A DNA stretch of 64,000 nt, taken from the NCBI GenBank assembly GCA_012845835.1, contig JABAKD010000001.1, positions 8,266,832-8,330,831 on the forward strand, written 5' to 3'. The DNA comes from Undaria pinnatifida. Its lineage: Eukaryota; Sar; Phaeophyceae; Laminariales; Alariaceae. The notes below the pieces were generated by a model. That model was not told the origin of the DNA, made no database searches, and was given only the letters and a program-made list of their open reading frames with translations. Shown here one piece after another: positions 1 through 11,963 of the stretch. Both the position numbers and the translations under genes were made by a program. The number at the start of each line of letters is the position of its first letter. The stretch's first letter is position 1.

Positions 1-873
1 AGTTAAGTCGTTGGGTGAGCTCAAGTGGTAATCGGGTTGCTATTACGAGAGAGACAGGGAGGCAAGGAGGTTGACTATTTCGCAACAGACGTACACGGAA
101 GAATTGGGAGAGAAATATGGTGTGGAATGGGGCAACGCAATTCCGATTCCTACAACTTGGAGGCTTTGGGATTTTGATGTTGACGAGCCAAATGTTCTGT
201 TTCCTTTCCGAGAGTTGATCGGTGCGCTTTTGTGGATTGCGTTGTTGACCAGGCCGGATATCGCGAATTCAGTGAGGGCAGTAGCAAGGTATTGCAGTGC
301 GCCGAAGCTGATCCACTGGAAAGCGGCACGTAGTATACTAGGGTATGCAATGAGGACGAGTTCTTTTGGGATTTCCTTTCAGAAGGGGACGTTGACGGGG
401 ATTAGTTTGATTTCGTTCGCAGATGCCGACTATGCTTCGCGCAGTACGGACAGGAGAAGCGTGTCCGGGGGGGTAGTGATGTGTGCGGGGGGGCCTGTTT
501 CGTGGTACTCCAAGACGCAGAAGTGTGTGACTCTCTCGACTACTCAGGCGGAGTATGTTGCTATGTCGGACATGGGGAAGGAGATTTTATTTTTGAGGCA
601 GGTTTGGTGTTTTATGTTGCCGAAGGCAAGGATGCCGTGTATTGCCATGTATGAGGATAGCGAGGGTCCATACAAATCGCAAAGCACCCGATTTCGAACT
701 CGAACTCGAAGCACATTGACGTGAGGCATCACTTTTTGAGGGAACTGGTAGAAAGGAAGGAGGTCGAAATTATCCACGTAGCGTCGCAGTACCAGCATGC
801 TGACTTCCTCACCAAGGCATTACCTGAGAGGGAGTTTGAATTTCACCGGGGGATAGTGATGAATTTGACCTGA
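1..873 (+). pseudogene. Copia (Ty1) retrotransposon pol 3' end: RT tail and RNase H, degraded
   Basis: The window opens inside a copia-type pol. Seen in order: the RT tail (LGELKW, then CYYERD), the connection motif FRELIGALLWIALLTRPDIA, and the RNase H motifs FADADYAS, RRSVSGG, PVSWYSKTQK and LSTTQAEYVAMS. After a frame change come KHIDVRHHF and HADFLTKALP, ending at TGA 871-873. Two lesions mark it as dead: an in-frame TAA at 29-31 directly after LGELKW, and a frameshift near 666-672 after EDSEG, downstream of which the reading continues in another frame. In this family the domain degrades the RNA strand of the RNA/DNA hybrid during reverse transcription. The 5' part of the element lies outside the window. 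Family assignment is firm; the exact lesion position is good to a few bases. Confidence 0.93.
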
Positions 874-1185
874 TTTCTCTCTCGGATAGTGTTTGATTTT
901 CTGACTTTCTATTTCTTACATGTTTCTTTGTTTTGTTTTCTGATGTATCTTTATGAGGGTTCAAGGACTTGCATTCAAATTGATCGATGGAAAATACTGA
1001 ATAGTATTTGAGTTTTAATGGTCATGGATGTGATGAGAACGGATTTGAATGTTTTTGCAAATGCAACATTTTTTTTGTTGTCTGGACATGAGTAAAGAAA
1101 AACTCTGCAGTATTTTAGTATCTGGGAATGTACGTTTTAAAAGGGTAGTTTGGATAAATCAGGACAATGTTGCGAGTAGGGGGGC
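874..1185 (+). other. Copia 3' untranslated spacer with polypurine tract
   Basis: About 310 bases without a gene follow the pol stop. A purine-rich stretch with a G run (GAGTAGGGGGG, 1174-1184) directly precedes TGTTGG at 1186, the usual arrangement of a plus-strand primer tract and LTR start in copia elements. I see nothing else in it. Confidence 0.5.
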
Positions 1186-1690
1186 TGTTGGACGTACTCA
1201 CTCCATTGTCAGATTGCAAACGAGAATCCGTCGAAAAGATGGATCGGAGAATTTTGGGGGTTTCGTATATGTGTGGAATGGATCTCCACAACGGGATTTT
1301 GTGTTGTGGGTTTTTATGTGCCCGAATAATATCACTCCATTTTTCGACTTTATATTTGCCTCTACCTTGTGTCTTCTCTGTGTCTCTTCTACGGCTACCA
1401 CGCCAAGGGCTACCACGACCCATCTATATTGCAAGGGCTATCACGCCTTCACCACTGCACGGCTACCACGCCTGTGTATTTACATCCCGGCTATCACGCC
1501 ACAGCACCGAGTTCCATTTCCGGGTTATCACACCTGAGCTATCACGCTTCACCACACACGTACCGGGTAAATCGGGTTATCACACCCGCCTTAGTTAGTA
1601 GTTTGTAGTTTACCGATCACCGGCTATTACGCCACCTTTCTCCTCCACCTACACCACCACCGGGGCGCCACACGTACCAGCCTACTCCAC
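1186..1690 (+). mobile_element. Putative copia 3' LTR (end not fixed) containing a short-word repeat
   Basis: The segment begins TGTTGGACGTACTC immediately after the polypurine tract, as an LTR should. Its 3' end cannot be set because the 5' LTR is outside the window, so the end given is arbitrary. Between about 1390 and 1640 the word GGCTATCACGCC and close variants (GGCTACCACGCC, GGTTATCACACC, GGCTATTACGCC) recur at least nine times at irregular spacing. Confidence 0.4.
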
Positions 1691-2596
1691 AGGGGAGTCC
1701 GCGAAGTCCACTCAACGGCTAGAGCGGCGGCAGTCAGTCCCAATGACCGAACCGCCTGGGACGACGCGGACGACAATCTCCTCGTATCCTCAGTATTTCT
1801 CCTTCAACGTATGTTCTCTGGCTTTGGGCTCGTGGGAAACACGCACAATGATCGATGTGGCCTAGATTCTCCAGGCAATTCACCGGTTCCAAATCATGGA
1901 GCCACCTCCGTACCATCGATGCCTCATTTTCTGGAAACCCGATTTTACTATATGTATTCCAATTACTGCAGCTACAGCGCGCAGACTAGACATCATCTAG
2001 AAGACAGAGAGGAAATATTCATCGAAAATTGATATATGCAAGCAAACTCACGGACAAGCAGCCAAACGCGTGATCAGTAACTCATCTGGCCGGACCGGCC
2101 AGCACGATTGTGTACGGTAGGTATGCTTATACCACGTGCAATGACTTTGGAGTAAAATGCAACGTATGACTTTTTCCGGGGGACTTTTGTGGGTTGCTCG
2201 ACATTCCAGTTAATGCCGCACATTGTTCGATGCCATTAATTAATGAAATTGAAGGTATGTTTTGTGATTTCGTCCGCTCACATGAGCAAATACTAAACCT
2301 TAAAAACATTAGACTATAGTGCCGGACAGTTGGTGCCGGCATAGATAGACAGTATATGTTGGAAGGCGTGGGCAGATGCGTTCATATGAGCAGGGCGTTC
2401 GACAGCGAGCTGAGCCCGGAGTCCATCAGGTGACAAGGGAAGCGGCGAATAATACGGGATGGGGATCTCGTCTAAGAGTCGTTTCTATTGCCACCCCAAA
2501 TATTTTAAAACTTGACCGCTTACGTACTTTTTAGGTTTTGCGATATGCACCATGAATATTTTTTGACTGTTAATAATACCGTAGTAGTCTAGTCTA
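1691..2596. other. No recognisable feature
   Basis: Short open frames only, with no conserved motif. I see no gene or repeat that I can name. Confidence 0.6.
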
Positions 2597-3530
2597 TATT
2601 ATAAAAATAAAAATACACCCCAGCTGTGAGATCGAAGATTTTGCCGAAACTCATATTTGCAAGCTGTGTGTGATACTCCGATCGCGCGTATTACTGGGTG
2701 TGTGTCCTCATTGAGGATATGGGTCGGTGAGTCCCCTTGGAATTACAGTGTAGCCTGTACCATGGTCAACAGGGTGATATTAGTCAGTCTGTGCGTGGAA
2801 ACTATAAAACCAGTTTTTGAGGGGGACAACATCTGACAGCTGTGGAAGGAAATGCATCAGTTTATCAAGTGTATCTTGAAAGTCGTACAACGGGTGAGGA
2901 GAGGGCGGAGTTGTTCGAAGGGGTGGGGGGGGGTGGGGGGGGGTGGGGGGGGGGGGGATTTCCAACAGATTTAGGTCGCATAGATGTAGTGACTTGCCAT
3001 ACACGTGCGTGGTGCTAGGTCTAGGTGATGGTGCGGGTGGTGGGGAAGGAGGGGACCTTTGGGGGAGGGGGGGGGGGGGCGATGAATTGGAGCTACGGCA
3101 TGGACGGCTACAAATAAAATGAGGTGATATCAACTGCCTGGTAGTGTTTATTACTCTTGCATATTATGATTTTAGGTGGCGTGTTTGAACAAGAGAGAGC
3201 GGGGGGGAAAGCAAAAAAGGGGGTGGGGGGAGGCGGCGGGGACGGGAGGGGGGGGGGGCGGAAATTAATTGGAGCTACGGCATGGATGGCTAGAAAGAAA
3301 AATAGGTGATATCAGGTGCCTGACAGTGTTCCAGATTTTGATTTTGGGTGGGGCGTTCGAGCAATAGGGATTGGGGGTGGGGGAGGCGGGCGGGACAGCT
3401 CAATACGTTCGCGGAAACTATAAATGCTTTAATGGGACAAGTCTGATGGTTGTAGAAAGAGTGCAACAGTTTATATCACCTGCCTGGTATTGTTTACTCG
3501 AGTATTATTCTAGCAGATTTGATGTTAGGT
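2597..3530 (+). repeat. Family A modular repeat, copy 1
   Basis: It starts with the family head (TATTATAAAAATAAAAATACACC then CAGCTGTGAGATCGAAGAT) and ACTCATATTTGCAAGCTGTG, GATCGCGCG, a TCCTCATTGAGGA hairpin and GGTCGGTGAGTCCCC. It continues with the module GTGCGTGGAAACTATAAAAC ... GACAGCTGTGGAAGGAAATG ... GTGAGGAGAGGGCGGAGT. Poly-G tracts at 2922-2957, 3060-3080 and 3220-3257 separate modules containing GGTGCTAGGTCTAGG and CATGGATGGCT. No protein is encoded. Confidence 0.8.
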
Positions 3531-5440
3531 GTGGTATACAAAAAAAATTTAGGTGTGGTATACGATGTGTTATAGCTTTGTGGTGTGTTGTACATGGCTC
3601 GCAAGATAAAAAAATATGTACCATGAAACTTTGTGTTATACAGTGGACCAGCAAAAACGTTTCAAATCCGCGTTTTTGCAAGAGATGTATAACCAATCGC
3701 GAGATCGGCCTATACTCGCCATCGATGCTAAGGCTTCCTCCTCTGCCGTGGGCTTGCAGATGTTTATTGAAGCTTTTATGAAGATAGTAGTTCACCGGCA
3801 CGATTTAAAAACCAGGAAACAAACGCAAATAGGCTTGACATGGCAGACATACTCGGATATCGTTTTTGGGGCTATTGTTCTAGAACGCACCACCTTTGTT
3901 TTACTGGTTTTAGGGTCAACACACGTACACCTATACATAGCGTTGAATTACCGCTTCTAACGCCTCCCCTCTTCCATGGCGGACTGTGCACCCACTTGCT
4001 CCACAGAGAAGTGGCGTCAGGGCCCCGCCTCGTCTGGCTGCATTCACCACGCACAGCGCATGCGTTGTATGTTGACGTCCACAGGTTCACCCCACCGCTT
4101 GACGCCCCCGAGCATTCGTTGTTCTACAACCGCCACGGGTGGTACCGCTTTGGTCGTCTACAATGAAAGCGCGAAGTTGCACTACGTCTAATGGTCCTGA
4201 CCCTCCTCCCTCTCCAACTCCTCCTTCCCTGCGAAGTTCACTCTCTCCATTGCTAACCCTTCCTTCGGCAGGGACCGTGGTAGCCTCGCCACTTCCCGGT
4301 CGAGAGATTCACCCCCGTTTCGTGGCGGCTCCTCTCCCAGTTCCCGTCGCTCGTGATCAATATATTAATTCCAAATAATATACTCAATGGTGTCGGCCAA
4401 TCAACATTTGATACTGAAATCAAGATGAAACGTATCAAATTTCATCATCCAGTACTCCCAAAACAACCAATGTTTTACCTCTGTTTGTGCCCATACAAAC
4501 GAGGAAAAAACAAAGCCTAAAAAATATCCAAAAGCCAACGAAAACTCAAACTTTGACCTTTAGGAGGGAGAAGAGGGAGAAGAGGATGGCGTCTAAACGC
4601 AGCAAAGGTGTGAAAAACTATAATGGCTAAAATACAGAACAAAAACTAGTCGACGGCCGAGATGGCGCACGGCACTGGTACACCCTCCAGCTGCCGTCGA
4701 GGCAGTGCCCGGCCCTGAGAGAAGAGGTGAGTGTGCCCGCACGCCTAGCCCACTGTACTCTGCAGCTGCATGGGTACCGGCATCTTGGAGCACGATATAA
4801 GGGATGAATACAGCAAATATACTGTCTGAAAAGCATCATCGCTTGTCGCAACACACGATTTCAGGCTCTACAGCAGCACTCAATTTGATCAGGGACGGCG
4901 CCGGGGGTGATGGGGGTGATAATTTTGGCTACGGTCATGGAATCTGCATTAAGTGGCACCAGCGGCAAGTTGTCCATGTATTATCTTTTCTCTGTCTTCT
5001 GTGTGTCTCGTCTACGAGGCGTTGGTAGCTGCGGTTCTCGGCATGCTGTTGGCCCTCGCTCGGGTGCTGGGAGTCGTTTTTGGGATATTCGATTCTAGCT
5101 TTTACCTTCTCGATGATTATACTCCCGAAAACAATTGAAAGTATCCTGATTCCAAAAACGGCGAAAACTCTCTTGGCGACTCTGTATTACATTTGGTCAA
5201 TTCGATAGTGAACCTTCCTATCTCAGCTTCGATTCTGTTTTTAGGTTTAAAACGCCCCGTTTGTACGCATTCTTGGGTACCAAAAACCTCAAGTACCAGG
5301 TAGCGGCATTCTTACACCCGTCGAACTCCTTGACTCTTGCTTCGTCAGAGTGCGCCATAGATTAGTTTACTGATTTCTAAGTCGTCCAACTCCAGAGCCC
5401 CCTCGACAGTTTAACACTCAGGGCTACCTGCACTATCTGC
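3531..5440. other. No recognisable gene
   Basis: About 1.9 kb with only short overlapping open frames on both strands and no domain motif. A CT-rich stretch (about 4190-4270) accounts for some proline- and serine-rich frames. I see nothing else that can be supported. Confidence 0.55.
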
Positions 5441-5794
5441 ATTTTTAGTGGAAGCTCATGGAAGCTTCCGTGGAAGCTGTGGAAGCTTCCGTGGAAGCGA
5501 TGGAAGCTTCCATGGAAGCGTGGAAGCTTCCATGGAAGTAACTTCCACGGAATTTTGTCGTGGAAGCTTCCACGGAAGTTACTTCCACGGAGGCTTCAGT
5601 GAAAGCTTCCACGGAAACTTCCACGAAAGTTTTTTCCACGGAAGCTTCAGTGAAAGCTTCCACGAAAATTACTTCCACGGAAGTTTTCACGGAAGCTTTC
5701 ACGGAAGCTTTCGTGGAAGTAAGTTGCTTTCACCGAAGGTTTCGCGAAAGTAAATTTGCTTCCACGCAAGCGTTCACGGAAGTTTTCACGGAAT

Positions 5795-5820
5795 CTAACC
5801 CTAACCCTAACCCTAACCCT
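5795..5820 (-). repeat. Interstitial telomeric tract (CCCTAA)
   Basis: Four consecutive CCCTAA-type units (CTAACCC repeated) lie inside the GGAAGCTT array; the opposite strand reads TTAGGG. Confidence 0.85.
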
Positions 5821-6033
5821 TCGTGGAAGCTTTTGTGGAGGGTTCTACCGAAGCTTTCAAACTGGAGTAAATTTGCTTCCACGAAAGTTTTCACGGAAGC
5901 TTTCACGGAAGCTTTCACGGAAGCTTTCACGGAAGCTTTCACGGAAGTTTTCGTGGAAGTAAATTGCTTTCACCGAAGCTTTCGCGGAAGTAAATTTGCT
6001 TCCACGGAAGCTTTCACGGAAGCTTTCACGGAA

Positions 6034-6054
6034 CCTAACCCTAACCCCCAACCC
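6034..6054 (-). repeat. Second, degenerate interstitial telomeric tract
   Basis: CCTAACCCTAACCCCCAACCC lies about 215 bases after the first tract, in the same orientation and in the same array context (after CTTTCACGGAA and before TTCGTGG). Confidence 0.7.
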
Positions 6055-6622
6055 TTCGTGGGAGCATTTGTGGAAGCTTTTCGTGGAAGTTACTTCCGTG
6101 GAAGCTTCCACTACTTCCATGAAAGCTTCGGTGGAAGCTTTCGTGGAAGTTACTTCCATGGAAGCTTTTGCGGAACCCTTCGTGGAGGCTTCCGTTTTTT
6201 TTTTTCGTTGAAGCTTCCATGACTTCCATGAAAGCTTCCATGAACGTTCCCATGAAAGCTTCCACGGAAGCTTCCATGAGCTTCCACGCAAAAAACAAGT
6301 AGTGCAGGAGACCGGACACTCAGCTGCCGTTACTAGCGAAGTTTCACGACAGCAATCAAACGGACATCAGTTGGTGGAAAACGAAAACTGTATTGAATAT
6401 TTTAGCAACGTCAACGCTCAAAATCGCAGCAACAAACCAATTAGTCTCGATTCTATGATACCAATGATACGAGCTAATTACTGCTAATAAGGAAAGAAAG
6501 TCGGACATGATCATCATCATATGAACATACCTGGTACCACTTTATCTTGATACACTTGTGCACAGCAGTAATGCGCGGCGTACAATGGGGAAGGAACGAT
6601 TTTTATGGACAAATAACGTATA

Positions 6623-7111
6623 TGTTACGGTTCTGTGACAATTTCAAGAGTTACTATGACAGAGGCGTTTTCGTGATAGTAGGGGCCGCGCTATTTACGT
6701 CCCCTCCCTGAGTCGGGTGTGTCTGCCCCACCCGGATACTTCAATCAATCTTCAATCAACCAACCAAACCTTCAATCAATTCCTTGGGTTCACGTTCATA
6801 CAACCTTCGGATAAGCAATCAAGTTACCATTTTACACACTACTTTCTTGGGAAGCTTCACCTTTTGAGCACCTGCACAGGGGACTTGCTCTCTTTCTCTG
6901 AGGAACGCACAAGCGCCTTCTGAACTCGATCGTATCGGTCCTTCCGAGGTCAGTCATTATGAATACCTGAGGCGTGCTACAGATACAGCCCATATATATG
7001 TGGACCTTGCGATGCTAGTAGGATAGATATCCTCGTCTGCTTCGTCATGAATATCCTCGACTGTCTCACCCTGACTCCAGACCTCGCTGCACAAGGACAC
7101 GGTTCGTGACA
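6623..7111 (+). repeat. 5' LTR of the non-autonomous element
   Basis: 489 bases, TGTTACGG to GTGACA. Its partner is 11480-11963. Differences between the two are scattered substitutions plus a short TATA insertion near 6993. The small size of the divergence suggests a fairly recent insertion. Confidence 0.9.
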
Positions 7112-7130
7112 TGGTGTCCATCCCAGAAAC
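7112..7130 (+). promoter_or_regulatory. Candidate primer-binding site
   Basis: It starts TGGTGTCCATCCCAG directly at the LTR boundary. TGG is the complement of a tRNA 3' CCA end. The cognate tRNA is not identified. Confidence 0.5.
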
Positions 7131-10100
7131 GCGCTTGCCCTCGCGGCGGATCGCCCTGTGTATCTCTCTCTGGTTTTGGGTTTCTCGTCGTGGTTCTGTT
7201 TGCTGCTTCTTCTGCTGCTGCTGTCTTTTGTGCTCTTCTTCTTTTGCTGCTGTATCTAATGTGCTCCGAGCGCATCACTCCTTTTGTTCCTTTTTCTTCA
7301 GAGCGCGTGCGCGCGACTTTTAGCGCGCGCTCCTGGGAGCCCAGCCTGCCCAGCAACAGTTAGGTGGGCACGGTGCCGCGCTTGCACGCGTCCCGCATTG
7401 ATACCCAATGGAGTTGCTTCCAAGATATTATTTTCTAGTCTTTTTTGTGTTTTTGTTTTTTTTTCACTTGATTGAACATTGTCTTCAACGTTTTGCGAGT
7501 TGATCCCATATTACAACGCAGTAGTATTGCTGCTGCAGGCTGTACTATTTCGACCGGTCTCCGCTGATCGTTTGGGTCCACGGCACACCCAGGGGAGCAC
7601 GCTACCCTGGAGTGTGTCTGTATCGTTGCTCTCATCATGGCTCCCTCCAGTTCCGCTTGCCCTCTCTGGCGTTGTCGGATGGCACAGGTGGGAGTTAAAC
7701 AGCAGTACACCCGGTTAGACCACCGCCATTCCTTGGACTTTCCGGCAGCCAGCTGAAAAATGATAAAAGAGAAGCAAGAAGCATAAGTCCGAAGTGATGC
7801 GGGATAGTAGTTTGAGTGCGCGCCACGGGTGTACTGGCTGCGGAAACTCCCAGGACTTTTAACCGCGCGTGTGTCGCTGCCGTCGCTGCCGTTGCTGTTG
7901 CCACGCGCTGTTGCTTGCGCTGCTCGTTCCTCCACTGTTTGGGGTGCCCCGTGAGCACCGCCTACAGCAGGTGAGGCCCAAGGCAGTACGGTGTCCTATA
8001 GTCTATATGTACGCATAATTTTTTACTCTCACAACAACAGTACCTTGCGCTGAGAAATTGGACAGCAGTGATGTAGACTATGTGTCTGTGTTGATAAAAG
8101 GGGAGACGCTCGACTTTTAAAACCATTGAAACCACGCCTGACGTACTTGAGTTGTGTTCCCCGGCCACAACGGCACAATGGGAGGGTCTGCGCCTAGTCG
8201 AGCCGTGTTGTTGTCTCCTATGTTGAGGGAGACGGCAACCAGTATCCTCTGGATCTGCGCCTTCCCGCGTCGTAATGCTATACTACTGTAGGTGCTAACA
8301 TGCTCCTCGTCTTCCCACCTTACGAGTTGTGTCACTCAATCAATTTCATGCAATTTAATTTAATTTAATGTAATTTAATTGTTGGCGCTGTGGTACGCTG
8401 AGCTTACTGCAGTTTGTTATCTTTGTTGTTTTGCTCGATATGCTCTCTGGTATCGCTTGCGAGTTTATTAGTGTACCGGGTACACATGATTGGATGCTGA
8501 GCACGGTTTTCTTGTGATGTTTTCACTTGCTCTTCCGCCAACGTTGATGTTTCCCCGTTTTTACTCTACTTCGTTCGTGTTCAAACCGGCGATGTTTGCT
8601 CCCGAGCAAACACTCGTTTGCCCATTATCACACACGCTTGCCCGTGACCAAACCCAACTCCACGTTTGCTCGTGATCAAGCTGGAGGTGGTCGCTGTTGA
8701 TCAATAAAAAAATGACGCTTGTCAATTGGTTACGTACGCTATGCAAGTCTACCTTCATCTGTCATTTCATTTTGCCGGGAAGGGTTCCACTGTGGTTACT
8801 GCTGCCTCGTCGGGTTGTTGTTGCGGTTGTGGCTACCTCGACATCGTTTCTGTGTGATGCAGTAGTTGCTGAACCGCCCTCCTGTTTTTCCATCCCTTTC
8901 TTTGTTCCTTTTCCCCATTATTTTTTTTTCTGTTTTGGATGCAGGCGATGATTGCGGTGTGGACATCGCTGTCGCCCGACACAGCAAGCAGTGAACACAT
9001 AGTTGGTTCTCTCTAGGATGAGGGAACGACACGGATACTAGAGCCGCTTGATGATGTAGCTTGTTATTTTTTTATTGAACCGGATGTCATGTGCGCAAGC
9101 AGTTTCGTTCCTTCGTATGTGTTGAAAGGCTCGCATGCTCTGCTGTATTTGTCAACTCCTGCCGTTTGCACTCATCTCTCAAGCAATGTATTCTACTGCT
9201 AGGCCGCTGTTTTCTGGTGTAGTTGCTGTCTGACCGCCTCCGCCTGTCTCTACTGCTGGTTGTTTTGTTTAGCATGTCCTTCTCAATTAAGCAGAAGAGC
9301 ATGATTGCGCACATAGTTTGCGCTCCTTTCTTTGCACAAAGACTCGCGTACTGCGCTATATTTCTCAGCCAGCTGCCGTTCATTCATTCCTCGTGTTGCT
9401 TTCCTGTGCTGTTCTGCTGTCACTTTTTGCCGCGGTTGCTGCCTTGTTTTTCGTTTCGTTTTTTTCTTCTTTCGTGCTTGTGTTGCTTCTGTTCGATATG
9501 ATATGTTTGTTTGACAGGAGGGGGAATGCCTTTTAAATAAAGATGGCTCCGCACTTATTGTTGGGACCTTAGTTGCCGTCTCCAATCCTAAAGGCGACGG
9601 CAACCCGGCCCCTGTTCGGCTGCGTGGGTTCATCATTATGTAACGCCGTCCCGTTAACGTCCGTGCCCACAATTGTTATATTTGTTCCTCTGTCCCCTTC
9701 TGAACATGAATTTTCAACTCGTAAAGGGGGGGAGGTGCCGCCTTTGTCAGAAGCCTGCCATGACACGGAATCACCCGACACCAACGGATGGGTACCAAGC
9801 CTGCATCTCTAACGCGAAGGCGATGGAAGGACGCCCATCAAGACCAGCCTTTCCAGCGCGCCGTTCCCTTCCCCGCGCGCCGTTCCCTCGCGTCGAATCT
9901 TGGCTTGTGCGCACTCTCCTGTTCCGAACCCTTGTCCTCGCGCTGTCCCCTCGCGTCGAATCTTGGCTTGTGCGCACTCTCCTGTTCCGAACCCTTGTCC
10001 TCGCGCTTTTCCCTCGCCCCGAAGCTTTGCCCGCGCGATGCTCCTTCGTTCCGAAGCCTTATCCGTGCGCTGTTGCGGTCCCGACGTTCCTCCGCTCCGA

Positions 10101-11470
10101 ACCCTTGCCTACGCCTTTCCTTCGCTCCGAGCCCTTGCCCGTGCCTCCTTCCCGTCGCGACGCCTCGTCTATCTGCGCCATGTGTAAGGACCTGATATAC
10201 TTGTTCAGACTGCAAGAGTCACGTGCCGGACTACAACACCGGCTACTGGCGTCTGCGCTAGAGCGACCATAACTGGGTCCGCCGACAAGCCGAAGAGTTT
10301 CTTACCCTGTTTCTGCTTCTCGTATTAATTGTTCAGTTACACTTTGACCACGAGTCCGGTTGAGAAGTTGTTGGGGGAAAAATGATGCATCCAGTTGGTG
10401 GCAGCTGTTCGATTTGGAGTGGGGTAGTTCGGTCGAAAAATCTTATGATGCTTTGTTGCTATAGCGGGGTGGATGTTATGTGTGGTTATCTGCATCTAGG
10501 AAATCACTCTGGTGTGCGAGGCGTATGTTTACGTGTTTGGTCATAGTATTGTGTATTCTTGGCCGGTCTTGGTTTGCCAGTCTGATTTCTTCAATTTTCT
10601 GGTGTTGGTTGTTGTTGGCCGTGTTGTTTCGTTTTGTTTTTTGCCTTTTTCGACTCAGTTCTTACTTTGAAGGCTCAACTGTTGCTACATTTTTTCCGCG
10701 ATTGTAATGGGTTTGTGTCGGAGTTACGAATGAATGGGATTTCAATCGTTTTTTTACTCGTTGTATGGGTTTCCCCTGGGCATCTGGTTTGATTCTATTT
10801 CACAGCTCATGAGGGGTATGCTCTGAATCTAGGATCGGCACTGCTTCGTGAAGAGTCGGATAGGCTGTTGGTACAGTCTCTTGAGAAGTGACGGGGTCGT
10901 GTTCATTATTTGGGTATTATTAGCTGAATTTAAATGGACTATTAAAGAAGTTGTTTGGTGAGGGCTACATACTTATCCTCGACCTTCAGCCACTTATTAT
11001 GTTTTGAGGTTTATTGTGTCAGATTATTCCTTTTTGTGCTTTGATACCTGGCATCGGAGTTCCGCTTTTGCCGAAGGTTTAGTGTTGCTTTGCCCGTCGT
11101 GCCTTTGTTCTTTTTGCGGTATGTTATTGAGCTACCGACGTTGCATTTTGGCGGAGAATTATATTGTATGTGGGCAGACTCGAAAAGAAGTAGCCGAGTC
11201 AGTTCCGTGGAGTTGGGTGCTGATTTTTGCACGTAAATTTCGTTCACATACGGACTTTAGCCATTGAATAGTGGTCAGGCGATTAAACACGCAGTGAAGA
11301 GGCAAGGGGGGGGGGGGTTATCGAGGTTTTCCCTCTTATGGCCCCTGTGTTTTCGGTTTGTTAGCCTATCCTCGAGGTCATTATTTCTGTAAAGAGTTTT
11401 GCGGCTCTTTACCCTTGGCTATACAGTCACAGGATTGCTATAGCATATTGCTCTTGTCAACGCATTATGC
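7131..11470 (+). other. Internal region of the non-autonomous LTR element, no pol
   Basis: T-rich, with many pyrimidine runs on the + strand. The longest open frame (9673-10272, about 200 codons) is arginine- and proline-rich and partly made of the 63-base duplication at 9891-10016. It shows no retroelement domain. I do not call a gene here. Confidence 0.6.
9891..10016 (+). repeat. 63-base tandem duplication
   Basis: Two consecutive copies, each starting CGTCGAATCTTGGCTTGTGC, nearly identical. The 63-base period keeps the reading frame, so the local open frame contains the same 21-residue block twice. Confidence 0.85.
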
Positions 11471-11479
11471 TAGGGGGGA
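11471..11479 (+). promoter_or_regulatory. Polypurine tract of the LTR element
   Basis: TAGGGGGGA abuts TGTTACGG of the 3' LTR. This is the expected plus-strand primer position. Confidence 0.65.
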
Positions 11480-11963
11480 TGTTACGGTTCTGTGACAATT
11501 TCAAGAGTTACTATGACAGAGGCGTTTTCGTGATAGTAGGGGCCGCGCTATTTACGTCCCCTCCCTAAGTCGGGTGTGTCTGCCCCACCCGGACACTTCA
11601 ACCAATCTTCAATCAACCAACCAAACCTTCAATCAATTCCTTGGGTTCACGTTCATACACCGTTCGGATAAGCAACCAAGTTACCATTTTACACACTACT
11701 TTCTTGGGAAGCTTCGCCTCTTGAGCACCTGCACAGGGGACTTGCTCTCTTTCTCCGAGGAACGCACAAGCACCTTCTGAACTCGATCGTATCGGTCCTT
11801 CGGAAGTCAGTCATTATGAATACCTGAGGCGTGCTACAGATATAGCCCATATGTGGACCTTGCGATGCTAGGAGGCTAGATATCCTCGTCTGCTCCGTCA
11901 TGAATATCCTCGCCTGTCTCACCCTGACTCCAGACCTCACTGCCTAGGGCGCGATTCGTGACA
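11480..11963 (+). repeat. 3' LTR of the non-autonomous element
   Basis: 484 bases matching 6623-7111 end to end. The flank is TATA, as on the left side. Confidence 0.9.

Larger units (their letters stand above)
5448..6290. repeat. Array of the palindromic word GGAAGCTTCC with variants
   Basis: About 840 bases built from permutations of GGAAGCTT, TTCCACGGAAGC, TTTCACGGAAGC and CGTGGAAGT. The core AAGCTT is self-complementary, so both strands look alike. Open frames of up to 220 codons run through it on both strands, but they encode only repetitive EASTEAF- or KASVEAS-like peptides and reflect repeat periodicity rather than a gene. Confidence 0.9.
6623..11963 (+). mobile_element. Non-autonomous LTR retrotransposon, complete
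   Basis: Two near-identical direct repeats (6623-7111 and 11480-11963) begin TGTTACGGTTCTGTGACA and end TTCGTGACA, giving canonical TG...CA ends. TATA lies both before the left LTR (6619-6622) and after the right LTR (11964-11967), fitting a short target duplication. TGGTGTCC immediately after the left LTR fits a primer-binding site, and TAGGGGGGA immediately before the right LTR fits a polypurine tract. The 4.37 kb interior encodes no gag, protease, integrase, RT or RNase H motif, so it would depend on another element for mobility. Superfamily cannot be assigned without pol. Confidence 0.88.

Noticed and set aside
5445-6319. Long open frames on both strands encoding EASTEAF/KASVEAS-like peptides
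   Set aside because: They are periodic by-products of the GGAAGCTT array, present in several frames and on both strands at once.
9673-10272. 200-codon open frame inside the LTR element as a gag gene
   Set aside because: No zinc knuckle or capsid-like pattern, and part of it is a 63-base duplication in arginine/proline-rich sequence.
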